Below are positions 43,107 through 51,596 of a stretch of 64,000 nucleotides of DNA, piece by piece (position 1 is the stretch's first letter; each line of letters starts with the position of its first letter). This stretch comes from Luteolibacter luteus (GTDB lineage Bacteria; Verrucomicrobiota; Verrucomicrobiia; Verrucomicrobiales; Akkermansiaceae), in NCBI RefSeq assembly GCF_012913485.1, contig NZ_CP051774.1:1178001-1242000 (forward strand), written 5' to 3'. Made by a program: the position numbers and the translations under genes. The notes beneath the pieces were generated by a model. That model worked only from the letters and a program-made list of their open reading frames with translations. It had not been told where the DNA came from and did not search any database.

Positions 43107-43658
43107 TTCCAGGTGGGTACCGGCGATGCTTGACGCATCGTCATAAGGGTTACGTCGCGACGGCGGTTTGGGTTTAGTGCTTAATAATGCACTCGGTATT
43201 TCGAATGGCAATACAAAGGAAATACCTAGTACTTCTATAATTTCCAAAATCTCCTGTATGACACAAGTTCCCGGAACCCGGGTCTTCACCTCGAAAGCAA
43301 GACGGAGAACTGAACCAGAGAGGAGTCCTCCGCAGAATGCCGGAAGGCATCATCGCTAGTGTGCACTGAAGAAACGGTCCAAATACGACGCCTTGGCTTT
43401 CAGTGGTCAAAATAGCTACCACACGCAAATTGATCTATCAACCTCGTTTTTATCGACTTAAGGACGACGCCGTCACCGTTTTAGCGAGATCAAGTTTGGG
43501 GAGGCCCTTTGGTTTCCGCAGGGTCAGCGAGCCCGGACAAAGGGCTGCCAACGGATAATGTCCGATTTTACCCCCGTATTCGCCAGCGAATCTCTGCAAC
43601 TGCTTTAGCCGCAGAATTGATACTTTAAAATTAGCCCCTTTGGTGACAGGGAAAAGCC
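43107..43658. other. Long AT-richer intergenic region between divergent genes
   Basis: About 550 bases between the Verru_Chthon-like gene (minus) and the ethylene-receptor-like kinase (plus). It is visibly lower in GC than its surroundings, and no open frame in it looks protein-like. It probably holds two promoters; a GGAACCCGGGTTCC-like core near 43272 gives GGAACCCGGG. An unannotated small RNA is possible. Confidence 0.4.
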
Positions 43659-44783
43659 ATGGACAGTCCGCTGGCGGGGATCGGGCAACTCTTTGACACT
43701 TCAGATTTTCCGGCTCGGTGGAATTGCGGCAATTGGAGCCCGGTCCATGGCTGGTTCCACATCCTTTCGGATCTGGCAATTGCGGGAGCCTATTCAATGA
43801 TCCCCCTGGCGCTGGCCACTTACTGGTGGGTGAAACGCTCGGAACTCGCCTTCCCCCGCCTCTTCTGGCTCTTCGCCGCCTTTATTTTCAGTTGCGGTAG
43901 TACCCACTTGATCGAGGCGGTGATTTTCTACGAGCCGGTTTACCGCTTCTCAGCCTTGATGAAGGTCGTCACCGCTTTGGTGTCTTGGTGCACGGTCTTC
44001 ACGCTTTTTCGCGTGGCACCAAAGGCCTTGGAACTCCCGGGCCTTCAGCGGGTCAATACAATGCTTCAGGAACAATTGACCGTCACCAAGCATGCCGAAG
44101 AGGCCTTGGAGCGGAGCAACCGTGACTTGAGCGCTTTCACCGGGTTGGTAACTCATGACCTGAGAAACCCGCTGAACAGTGCGGTCTTCGTCACCGAGAT
44201 GGCGAAGGAGTCCATCCAACGAGGCGACAGCGAACAGATTCCCCATCTCCTCGACAAAGCCCTGGCTTCGCTGAGACAGATGGAGGCCTTGGTCCGGGAG
44301 CTTCACGCGGAGTCGATGGTCCGAAGCGTCTCAGGCGAAATGGGCGTGGTTCCCCTCAGTGGTGTGATCGAGTCCGCGCGCCTGAATCTCGCTCCCCTGA
44401 TCGAGCGCTCTGGCGCACGGATCGAAGCGGAAGCGCTTCCCGAAGTCCGGGGGAATCGAACCATGTTGGTTCAGCTCTTCATCAATCTGCTGGAAAACTC
44501 GATCAAATACCGGCGCGAAGAGGCGCCAAAAATCCGCATTGAGGCCAGTCAAACTCCGGACAGCACCAAGATCCGGGTAACGGACAATGGAATGGGAATC
44601 CCCGGGGACCAACTTGCCTTGATCTTCGAGTCCGGATTCCGTGCTGAAAATTCCGGGGGCATTCCGGGCAGCGGACTTGGCTTGGCTTTTTGCCGGAAGA
44701 TCATGGAGGCCCATGGCGGTGAAATCTCCGCAACCAGCCCCTCCCAAGGGGGAGCCACGATCGATCTGGTTTTCAAAGCCTAG
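43659..44783 (+). CDS. Sensor histidine kinase with an ethylene-receptor-like N-terminal domain
   Basis: 374 residues. Three membrane helices at about 32-120 form a domain strikingly like the plant ETR1 ethylene-binding domain: Asp 38, Tyr 45, Pro 49, Ile 76, Cys 79 and His 83 keep the spacing of ETR1 Asp25, Tyr32, Pro36, Ile62, Cys65 and His69, in the context SDLAIAGAYSMIP and FIFSCGSTHLIE. The Cys and His coordinate copper in ETR1. Then comes a coiled linker and a HisKA domain (THDLRNPL, His about 166), followed by the N-box NLLENSIKY, G1 DNGMGIPGD and G2 GSGLGLAF. No response regulator is adjacent. It is followed by an ECF sigma/FecR/surface-protein run. Confidence 0.9.
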   Translation: MDSPLAGIGQLFDTSDFPARWNCGNWSPVHGWFHILSDLAIAGAYSMIPLALATYWWVKRSELAFPRLFWLFAAFIFSCGSTHLIEAVIFYEPVYRFSALMKVVTALVSWCTVFTLFRVAPKALELPGLQRVNTMLQEQLTVTKHAEEALERSNRDLSAFTGLVTHDLRNPLNSAVFVTEMAKESIQRGDSEQIPHLLDKALASLRQMEALVRELHAESMVRSVSGEMGVVPLSGVIESARLNLAPLIERSGARIEAEALPEVRGNRTMLVQLFINLLENSIKYRREEAPKIRIEASQTPDSTKIRVTDNGMGIPGDQLALIFESGFRAENSGGIPGSGLGLAFCRKIMEAHGGEISATSPSQGGATIDLVFKA

Positions 44784-44842
44784 GAGAAAAAACTTCATCC
44801 TGAACTAAACTTTCCAAAGACAGCGGCAGTCTCTGTCGGTCC

Positions 44843-45379
44843 ATGACCCAAGGTGGAGACAATATCGATGAATTCGTGCAGGAATTGACCCGTCATCAGG
44901 TCGATCTCTTCTACTTCATCCGCGCCTTGGCCGGGGATGCCCACGCGGCGCATGATATTCGCCAGATCGTCAATATGGTCCTTTGGCGGAAGCGTGAGAA
45001 ATACCGGCCCGGGAGCAGCTTCAAGGCATGGGCCTTCCAGATCGCCCAGCTTGAGGTGAAGAACCACATGCGGAAACAACGGCGTTCCGTCTTGGTCGCC
45101 TTCGATCACAAGCTGGTGGACATGTTCGCCTCGGAGTTCTCGGACTTTTCCGATGAGCTGCCCGAGCGCCGCCACGCCCTCACCAACTGCCTGCGCAAGC
45201 TGACTCCAAAGGATGAGGAGCTCCTTCGTCATCGATACTGGACCAGCGGCTCCCTCGAATCGCTGGCATTGAGCACGCAGCGCAGCGTCGGCACCTTGAA
45301 GGCCCGCCTGCACCAGTTGCGCGCTTCCCTGCGGAGATGCATCGAACTTCAACTTTACCCCGATAACAATGAAGCCTGA
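44843..45379 (+). CDS. ECF-type sigma factor
   Basis: 178 residues of the same short family as the 8832-9425 product: VLWRKREKYRPGSSFKAWAF with QIAQLEVKNHMRKQRR (region 2) and CLRKLTPKDEELLRHRYWTS with QRSVGTLKARLHQLRASLRR (region 4). It begins 59 bases after the histidine kinase and overlaps the start of the FecR-like gene by 11 nt, forming a cell-surface signalling-like pair with it. Confidence 0.92.
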   Translation: MTQGGDNIDEFVQELTRHQVDLFYFIRALAGDAHAAHDIRQIVNMVLWRKREKYRPGSSFKAWAFQIAQLEVKNHMRKQRRSVLVAFDHKLVDMFASEFSDFSDELPERRHALTNCLRKLTPKDEELLRHRYWTSGSLESLALSTQRSVGTLKARLHQLRASLRRCIELQLYPDNNEA

Positions 45380-46778
45380 CGACGGAACCGAGGACCTGAT
45401 CCACGCGCTGCTCGACGGGACGATCGGGAAGGACGACTTCGCCCGCTTGGAAAAAGTCCTGCTGGAAGATCCGGAAGCACGTCGGAATTACTTCGCCCTG
45501 ATGAGCACCGACCAAATGCTCGTCGACAACTACGAGCTGCCGGATCATCTGGCGATGCACTCGCAGCTCGCCGCGGGGATGGAACCTCCGCGCCGGGCGC
45601 GTTCGTGGTGGATTTGGGGCGGCACCGCGGCGGCAATCTTCATCGCCTTGCTCACCGCTCTACCGCTGATGCTTCACCGGGAGGCACCGCCGGTTACCGT
45701 CTCCGGCTCTGCCGACAGCTATTTCCTGATTGATGGCGTGACGGTAAACGAGGGGAACTGGGGCAAGAAGCAACGCCTCGAAGTCCGAGATGGCGTGGTG
45801 GTGGCCCAGCTCGGCCCGGAAATCACCGCCTGTATCGATGGACCAGCCTCGATCTACCTCGATGAAAACGGGCGCGATCTCGATTTGCGGCGCGGGCGCG
45901 TTTACTTCCGGGTGGCAACGGGAGCGCCAAAGTTCAAGGTTCTAGCGGCCGGTGCCACGATCCGTCACATCGGTACCGAGTTCGGGGTTCGGGCCTCCGA
46001 GGGCGGATCCTGCGAGGTTCACGTGACGGAGGGCATCGTCGAGGTTGACCGCGGCCATCAGAAGGGGAAGTGGACCCTCAAGGCTGGAGATTCCGCGTCG
46101 TGGCTGAATCGCGGAAACACGCGCTTGGACCCGGTGACCGTCACCGATTTCCGCAAGGATCTCCCCGGTGAAACGATGGTTTTCGAGGATGATTTCAGTG
46201 AATCCCCGGACACCCAACTCAAGGGGAAGAGGCCTGATACCGGCAACCCTTGGGAGGTAAAGTCCGAGAAGCAGCCCACCTTGGTTGGGGGTGGAAAACT
46301 GGATACTTCCGGTGGCGCCCGCATCTTGGAAGCACCCTTCCTTCCTGATGGCTCGCCGAATCACCGTCAGGTCGTCCTGATGTCCTTTAGCACACGCCAG
46401 CCCTCGTGGATCTGGGACAAGCAGACTCGCCTCGGCGGTATCGAGAAGATCGCGCTGAAAGCGGCAGACGGCACCCTGATCTGCTCCGTGCAAGCCAGGG
46501 CGAGTGAAGGCCACCGCTGGCGCCTGCGCGACGAGGGCCGCGGGCTGGAGTCGGATTTAACGGGAGTTTCCGCGCTACAGGAGAACGAGCTTACCGTGCG
46601 CTACGATGCACTGGCAGGCAAAATCACGCTCCACGCCGGAACATCCACACAATCCGAACTCATTGCCGAAGTCCCCGCGAGCATGCGCGCCATGCCTGCC
46701 TCGCTGGTGATCTGGAACGATGACGGCGGCGACCTCGCTCTGAAGCGCCTATCCGTCAAGATCGTCGACTATCCCTGA
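45369..46778 (+). CDS. FecR-like transmembrane anti-sigma factor with C-terminal LamG-like domain
   Basis: 469 residues. An N-terminal region of about 75 residues, probably the sigma-binding part, precedes one membrane helix (WIWGGTAAAIFIALLTALPL, about 81-100). The FecR core follows (LRRGRVYFRVATGAPKFKVL, IRHIGTEFGVR, VTEGIVEV, LKAGDSASW). Residues about 270-465 look like a concanavalin-like sandwich (MVFEDDFSESPDTQLKGKRP...). Together with the sigma factor just upstream it is a FecI/FecR-type module, with the surface-protein gene next as a likely target or ligand-sensing partner. Overlap with the sigma gene indicates coupling. Confidence 0.88.
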   Translation: MKPDDGTEDLIHALLDGTIGKDDFARLEKVLLEDPEARRNYFALMSTDQMLVDNYELPDHLAMHSQLAAGMEPPRRARSWWIWGGTAAAIFIALLTALPLMLHREAPPVTVSGSADSYFLIDGVTVNEGNWGKKQRLEVRDGVVVAQLGPEITACIDGPASIYLDENGRDLDLRRGRVYFRVATGAPKFKVLAAGATIRHIGTEFGVRASEGGSCEVHVTEGIVEVDRGHQKGKWTLKAGDSASWLNRGNTRLDPVTVTDFRKDLPGETMVFEDDFSESPDTQLKGKRPDTGNPWEVKSEKQPTLVGGGKLDTSGGARILEAPFLPDGSPNHRQVVLMSFSTRQPSWIWDKQTRLGGIEKIALKAADGTLICSVQARASEGHRWRLRDEGRGLESDLTGVSALQENELTVRYDALAGKITLHAGTSTQSELIAEVPASMRAMPASLVIWNDDGGDLALKRLSVKIVDYP

Positions 46779-46797
46779 GATCTACTTTCCCGGACCC

Positions 46798-46808
46798 AAC
46801 CCGAACCT
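46798..46808 (+). promoter_or_regulatory. AACCCGAACCT motif upstream of the surface-protein gene
   Basis: This 11-mer is 165 bases before the ATG of the repeat protein. It matches the motifs before the genes at 12879, 13739 and 43095 at 9 or 10 of 11 positions. Distance to the start differs between sites. Confidence 0.22.
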
Positions 46809-46973
46809 CCCCTTTCCCTTACGATAGCAAGCCGCAGACGCGACCTGATCTACGGTCTTCCTAGTAACTGAGCCGCCCTTTCCGCGGCCCTTCCCATATC
46901 GCGGTCATTTCCCGCGAAGGACCTCTCGCACGCTCGAAAAGCGTGTTTCACGCAAGAACTACGTACACGACCC

Positions 46974-49900
46974 ATGACCCAAACCCCGAGATCCTCCCGC
47001 AGAAGCACACTGCTTCTCGCCGCACTCTCCTGCTGCTGCAGCGCGGCGTCCGCCACGGAAGCAAACTTCCAGCATTACCGCTTCACTCCGATCAAGCTGC
47101 GGAACGACGCTACCGCAAACAGCATCCAGCTCGCGGAGTTTCAGTTCCTGCATCTTGGCGCGGCGGTTTCATTCACCGGCGCGATCACAAGCAATACGGG
47201 CGGCAGCACTCCCGCGGCTGAGGCTTCGGCAAACCTGATCGATGGAGTAAACACCACCAAGTGGCTCGATTTCTTCCGCAGTTCCGTAACCTTCAGCTTT
47301 TCCGAGCCGACCACGATCGATGGATACCGCTTCACCACCGCCAATGACGCGATCGAACGTGATCCGGTGCGGTGGCTGATCGAAGGCAGCAACGACGAAG
47401 TCACCTGGACCTTGCTGGATCACCGGGATTCAGACTTCGCCACTCCTACCGCCCGAGCCACCAGTTCCGGCGACATCCCCCTCCCTGCCACTCCGCAGCC
47501 TTACGTGAAAAACTGGACCGGCAGCATCGGGGCCAATTGGGACACCATTAATGCAAACTGGAATAACGGCGCCGACCTTGCATGGAACAACGCGAGCACG
47601 GATGTCGCTCGCTTTGGCAGCGGGACACCTTCCTCCATCACGCTTTCCGAGGCAATCTCGGCGCGAGTATTGGAGTTCAATGCTCCGGGCTATCTGATCC
47701 AAGGAAATACCCTCACTTTAACCAATGTCACACGCCTTCGCGGCACCGGGAATGCGGAGATCTCCTCGGTGGTGGCAGGCACGGTAGGTGCGATCAAGAC
47801 CGGCAGCAATGCCATCGCGCTCTCCGGCAACAATACCTTCACCGGACCTTTGCAGGTACGCGGCGGTTCGCTGACACTTAGCGGAACCAATGCCTACGCG
47901 GGAACGACCACGGTTACGGGCGGCGGCACGCTCAGTTTCACCGGTGCGTCGACCAAGGCAAACGGCCTGCTGGAAGTAGGTACGGCCCAAGGAAAGGGCG
48001 TGCTGGATATCGGCGGCACCAGCACCCTGCTCTTCAATGGCACACCGGTGGTCGGCACTGGAGCCGTCACTCCCGGGTCGGGTGCGATTCGCCAGAGCGG
48101 CGGCACGGCCACCTACTCTGTCTCCGGCCAGTATTTCACGCTCGCGAATACCGTTGGCAGCTATGGGACCTATGAGTTGAGCGGCGGCACCATGTCTACC
48201 CCTACCGATTCCGGAATCCGGGTGAGCTGGAACGGACCGGCAGTGCTCACCCAGAGTGGTGGTTCGCTCAGCTCTGGTCGGTGGTTTGCCATCGGTGGCA
48301 CGAACGCGAAGGGAATCGCGACCTTCACCGGCGGCACCGCCACCACGATCGCAAACTACCGCATGATCGCGGGGGACCAGGCCGGTGGCAATGGCACGAT
48401 CAACATTGGCACGGCAGCGGGTGGAAATGCCGTGGTCTCTACAGTCCGCACCGCAACCGGTGCTAATGACGGCTCCTTGACCTTGGCCAATGCCAACAAC
48501 TCCACCGGCACCCTGAACCTGAATAGCGGCACTCTGAAACTTCACGGCCGCATCTATCACCCGACGACCGCCACCGGCACCACGGCACTCGTAAACCTGA
48601 ACGGCGGCACGATCCAAGCCGGCGAGGAGAATGTGGAGCTGGTAAACAGCTCGCTCACCGGGGTGCGAATGTTCCGCGGCGGCGTAACCATCGATACCGA
48701 TGGGAAGGCCGCAACCTTTGCCGCTCAAATCGACGGACAAAGCGACAACGGCATCTACTTCCCCGGCGATAGCCTGTCGGTTCCGCCCCTCGATGGAGGC
48801 AGCGGCTATATCGGGGCACCGATCGTTACCATCAGTACCGACGGTGCGGGCAGCGGCGCGATGGCAGTCGCCAATGTCACCAATGGAGTGGTGACCGGCA
48901 TTACCCTGACCTGTCCAGGCACCGGCTACCAGGCAGGTGACGTCCTGTTCTGCATCTTCGATGCGGGTGGTTTCGATGAGCCCGCGATGCTGCTCGAGCA
49001 CACCCTCACCGCCGGCGAACTGGCATCGAATGGCACCGGCGGTCTGACCAAGGTTGGCGCAGGGACCCTGACCCTGACGCAACCCGCCTCCTTTACGGGT
49101 CCGCTCAACGTGAATGCGGGAACGCTGGTCGCGAACAGTACCTTGGCTCAGACGGCAACCACAGTGGCCGCAGGCGCGACGTTGGGCGGCAGTTTTGTGA
49201 CCGCAGGTCCGGTGACGGTGAATGGCACCCTGGCTCCTGGCACCTCGGTGGGCACGGCAAGCGGAAGTGCCTCGCTTACCTTGGCTGCTGGTTCGACCTT
49301 CGCGGCACAGATAGCCGATTGGAATGGGGTGGCTGGAACGGGCTACGACACAGCTGACTTCGCCAGCGTGAGCATCACCGCCACGAGCGGCAACAAGCTG
49401 ACGGTTCACGTTGATGCCACCGGCTTGACCAACTTCAGTGAAACCGCGCGAGATTTCGTCATCGCAAGCGCCGATTCAGCTCCGGCGGGGCTGAGCGCTG
49501 GGAACTGGCAAGTGAACGCAAGCGGCTTCGCCGGCACCGGAACTTGGTCACTGGCGGTGGATGGGAACAATCTCGTGCTCTCCTACGAGCCAGGTGCCTC
49601 GGGCTACGGCACTTGGATTTCGGGATTTCCCGGTCTTTCCGACAACTCCACAAGTGGCGATCCGGATTGGGATGGGATCTCCAATCTCATGGAATATGCG
49701 CTGAACGGCCAACCGGGCACCTCGTCCACGCAAATTCTGCCGACGACGATCAACGGAGGAGGCAATCTTTCCTTCAGCTTCGTGCGCAGGACCGAGTCGA
49801 AAGGCGACACGACGCAAGTCTTCCAATACGGACCCAATCTCACGGCATGGACCGATGTAGCGATCCCGGCCAGCTCCAGCGGTAATGTGACGATCACTCC

Positions 49901-49997
49901 GGATAGCCCCGGCCCCGGGCTTGAAACCGTCGTGGTCACCGTGGCCAACGAAAGCAACAGCATCTTGTTCGCGAGGCTGAAGGTCACCCTGCCTTGA
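46974..49997 (+). CDS. Large secreted beta-strand-repeat surface protein
   Basis: 1007 residues with a signal peptide ending near SAASATE. Residues about 30-160 look like a discoidin-type domain (LIDGVNTTKWLDFF, VTFSFSEPTTIDGYRFTTAN, WLIEGSNDEVTWTLL). A long PATR-type region follows (GNNTFTGPLQVRGGSLTLSG, NAYAGTTTVTGGGTLSFTG, TLTLTQPASFTGPLNVNAGT), then a 100-residue tail (WDGISNLMEYALNGQPG, ending LFARLKVTLP). There is no PEP-CTERM signal. It follows the sigma/FecR genes 195 bases downstream; the AACCCGAACCT motif at 46798 lies in that gap. Confidence 0.88.
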   Translation: MTQTPRSSRRSTLLLAALSCCCSAASATEANFQHYRFTPIKLRNDATANSIQLAEFQFLHLGAAVSFTGAITSNTGGSTPAAEASANLIDGVNTTKWLDFFRSSVTFSFSEPTTIDGYRFTTANDAIERDPVRWLIEGSNDEVTWTLLDHRDSDFATPTARATSSGDIPLPATPQPYVKNWTGSIGANWDTINANWNNGADLAWNNASTDVARFGSGTPSSITLSEAISARVLEFNAPGYLIQGNTLTLTNVTRLRGTGNAEISSVVAGTVGAIKTGSNAIALSGNNTFTGPLQVRGGSLTLSGTNAYAGTTTVTGGGTLSFTGASTKANGLLEVGTAQGKGVLDIGGTSTLLFNGTPVVGTGAVTPGSGAIRQSGGTATYSVSGQYFTLANTVGSYGTYELSGGTMSTPTDSGIRVSWNGPAVLTQSGGSLSSGRWFAIGGTNAKGIATFTGGTATTIANYRMIAGDQAGGNGTINIGTAAGGNAVVSTVRTATGANDGSLTLANANNSTGTLNLNSGTLKLHGRIYHPTTATGTTALVNLNGGTIQAGEENVELVNSSLTGVRMFRGGVTIDTDGKAATFAAQIDGQSDNGIYFPGDSLSVPPLDGGSGYIGAPIVTISTDGAGSGAMAVANVTNGVVTGITLTCPGTGYQAGDVLFCIFDAGGFDEPAMLLEHTLTAGELASNGTGGLTKVGAGTLTLTQPASFTGPLNVNAGTLVANSTLAQTATTVAAGATLGGSFVTAGPVTVNGTLAPGTSVGTASGSASLTLAAGSTFAAQIADWNGVAGTGYDTADFASVSITATSGNKLTVHVDATGLTNFSETARDFVIASADSAPAGLSAGNWQVNASGFAGTGTWSLAVDGNNLVLSYEPGASGYGTWISGFPGLSDNSTSGDPDWDGISNLMEYALNGQPGTSSTQILPTTINGGGNLSFSFVRRTESKGDTTQVFQYGPNLTAWTDVAIPASSSGNVTITPDSPGPGLETVVVTVANESNSILFARLKVTLP

Positions 49998-50007
49998 TCG
50001 GGAAAAG

Positions 50008-50046
50008 TCCCCGCGCGGGTTCGGGTTTCCGCGCGGGGATGTTTGT
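50008..50046 (+). terminator. Intrinsic terminator after the surface-protein gene
   Basis: TCCCCGCGCGG at 50008-50018 pairs with CCGCGCGGGGA at 50029-50039, loop GTTCGGGTTT; the 3' side continues TGTTTGTG. It closes the sigma/FecR/surface-protein unit. Confidence 0.75.
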
Positions 50047-50127
50047 GTACCTCCCTCGGCACGAGATCGTGTTTGCTAGCGGCGATTCCGCGCGCTACCG
50101 GATAGAACATCGTCTGAAAGGAAGCGC

Positions 50128-51201
50128 ATGGAGAATGCTGGCCCGGATCCGGATCGGAAGTTGTCGCTGATCGATTGCGACGTGCACTGCGTGCCGGTGC
50201 ATGCCTCGGAAATCGTGGACCGGCTGCCGGCCTATTTCCGGACCCAGGGTCTGGTGCTGCCGGGAGGTCCGGGACTGCCCCACCCCACCGGCGTGCGGCG
50301 GGTCGATGCACGCGGGCCGCAGGGCGAACCTGCCGGATCGCTGCCGTCGAAAATGCGCGAGCAACTGCTCGATGCCTACGGAGTGGACTACGCCGTCTTG
50401 ATCGAGGCCAAGATTCTCACAGTGGGTGTACACCCGGACACCCATTTTGCGAACGCGATCGCCAGTGCGCACAATGATTGGATCCGCGAAAAGTGGATCC
50501 CTTCGGATCCACGCTTCCTCGGCAGCATGATCGTGAACCCGCTCGACCCGCTGGCAGCAGCTCAGGAGATCCGGCGAGTTGCGGGATCCGAAAGGATCGT
50601 CCAGATCGCAATGACAAGTGCGGCGCGCATTCCCTTCGGAGACCGCATCTACTGGCCGATCTACGAGGCGGCGTGCGAGGCAGGCTATCCCATCGCCCTG
50701 CATCCCGGCGCGGAGGGCAAGGGCGTGGCCGGGCAGTTCGGTGCGGGCTATCCGTCGAGCTATCTGGAATGGCACACGAATCTGCCACAGGGCTTCATGG
50801 CGCAACTGACCAGCCTGCTGTGCCGTGGGGCGATGAGTCATTTCCCCGATCTGAAGTTCGTGATGGTGGAAGGTGGCTTCGGGTGGGTGCCTCACCTGCT
50901 ATGGCGTCTCGACAAGAACTGGAAGGGTCTGCGCTCGACCGTCCCATGGTTGGATCGGCTGCCGAGCGAGTATGTCTTGGAGCGCGTCCGCTTCACTTCG
51001 CAGCCCGTGGAAGAACCACCTTCGAACGACCAGCTTCTCGAGATGCTGGCGATGATCCAGGCGGAACGAACGCTCATGTTCTCCAGTGACTACCCCCATT
51101 GGGACAATGATTCCCCGCTACGTGCCTTCCCGCGATTGCCGGCAGAGTTGAAAGAGCGGATCTTCTGGAAGAATGCCACGGAGTTCTACGGCCTCCTGTG
51201 A
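50128..51201 (+). CDS. Amidohydrolase-family protein (ACMSD-like barrel)
   Basis: 357 residues. LIDCDVHCVP is the N-terminal metal motif (Asp/His), YPIALHPG carries a later His, and MFSSDYPHWDND holds the terminal Asp. This is the amidohydrolase_2 subgroup that includes decarboxylases of aromatic and heterocyclic acids. A large insertion (GADARGPQGEPAG region, about 65-75) precedes the barrel. Its stop overlaps the start of a Rieske protein gene, suggesting a two-gene degradation unit. Substrate unknown. Confidence 0.85.
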   Translation: MENAGPDPDRKLSLIDCDVHCVPVHASEIVDRLPAYFRTQGLVLPGGPGLPHPTGVRRVDARGPQGEPAGSLPSKMREQLLDAYGVDYAVLIEAKILTVGVHPDTHFANAIASAHNDWIREKWIPSDPRFLGSMIVNPLDPLAAAQEIRRVAGSERIVQIAMTSAARIPFGDRIYWPIYEAACEAGYPIALHPGAEGKGVAGQFGAGYPSSYLEWHTNLPQGFMAQLTSLLCRGAMSHFPDLKFVMVEGGFGWVPHLLWRLDKNWKGLRSTVPWLDRLPSEYVLERVRFTSQPVEEPPSNDQLLEMLAMIQAERTLMFSSDYPHWDNDSPLRAFPRLPAELKERIFWKNATEFYGLL

Positions 51202-51593
51202 TGAACGAGAAGCGTGCGATCACGGTTTGTCCGGCGGCAGAGCTGCCTCCGGGAGAAAGGAAGATCATCGATGCCGGCGACGGCCGCTCGATCGGGATCT
51301 TCAACGTGAAGGGAAAGTACTATGCACTCCGTAATTTGTGCCCGCATGCAGGGGCCGAGCTTTGCCGCGGATTGATCACCGGGATGAACGAGGCATCGGA
51401 AGTCGGTGAGTATCACTGGGTGCGGGAAGGAGAAATCCTTCGTTGCCCCTGGCACGGCTGGGAGTTCGACATCCTGACGGGGCGCTCGATCTTCAACCCG
51501 AACGCGGTGAGGGTGAAGACCTATGAAACCACCGTCGTGGAATCCTTTGAAGTGGGTGTCGATGAAGGCGGGATGGTGGTGGTGATGGTCTGA
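51201..51593 (+). CDS. Rieske [2Fe-2S] ferredoxin-like protein
   Basis: 130 residues from ATG 51201, which overlaps the amidohydrolase stop (TGATG); GTG 51198 is possible. The Rieske cluster motifs are present: CPHAG (about 46-50) and CPWHGW (about 84-89), with the two Cys and two His. It would feed electrons to an oxygenase or act with the amidohydrolase as a stand-alone redox partner; no oxygenase gene is next to it. Confidence 0.9.
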   Translation: MNEKRAITVCPAAELPPGERKIIDAGDGRSIGIFNVKGKYYALRNLCPHAGAELCRGLITGMNEASEVGEYHWVREGEILRCPWHGWEFDILTGRSIFNPNAVRVKTYETTVVESFEVGVDEGGMVVVMV

Positions 51594-51596
51594 ACC

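Noticed and set aside
43107-43658. Small protein genes in the AT-richer gap before the histidine kinase
   Set aside because: The open frames at 43174-43428 and 43450-43797 have no protein-like composition or start context, and the second runs into the kinase coding region.
47718-49409. 563-residue minus-strand open frame across the surface-repeat gene
   Set aside because: It mirrors the repetitive Gly/Thr codons of the plus-strand gene and reads as Arg/Gly/Ala repeats. It has no start context or domain.
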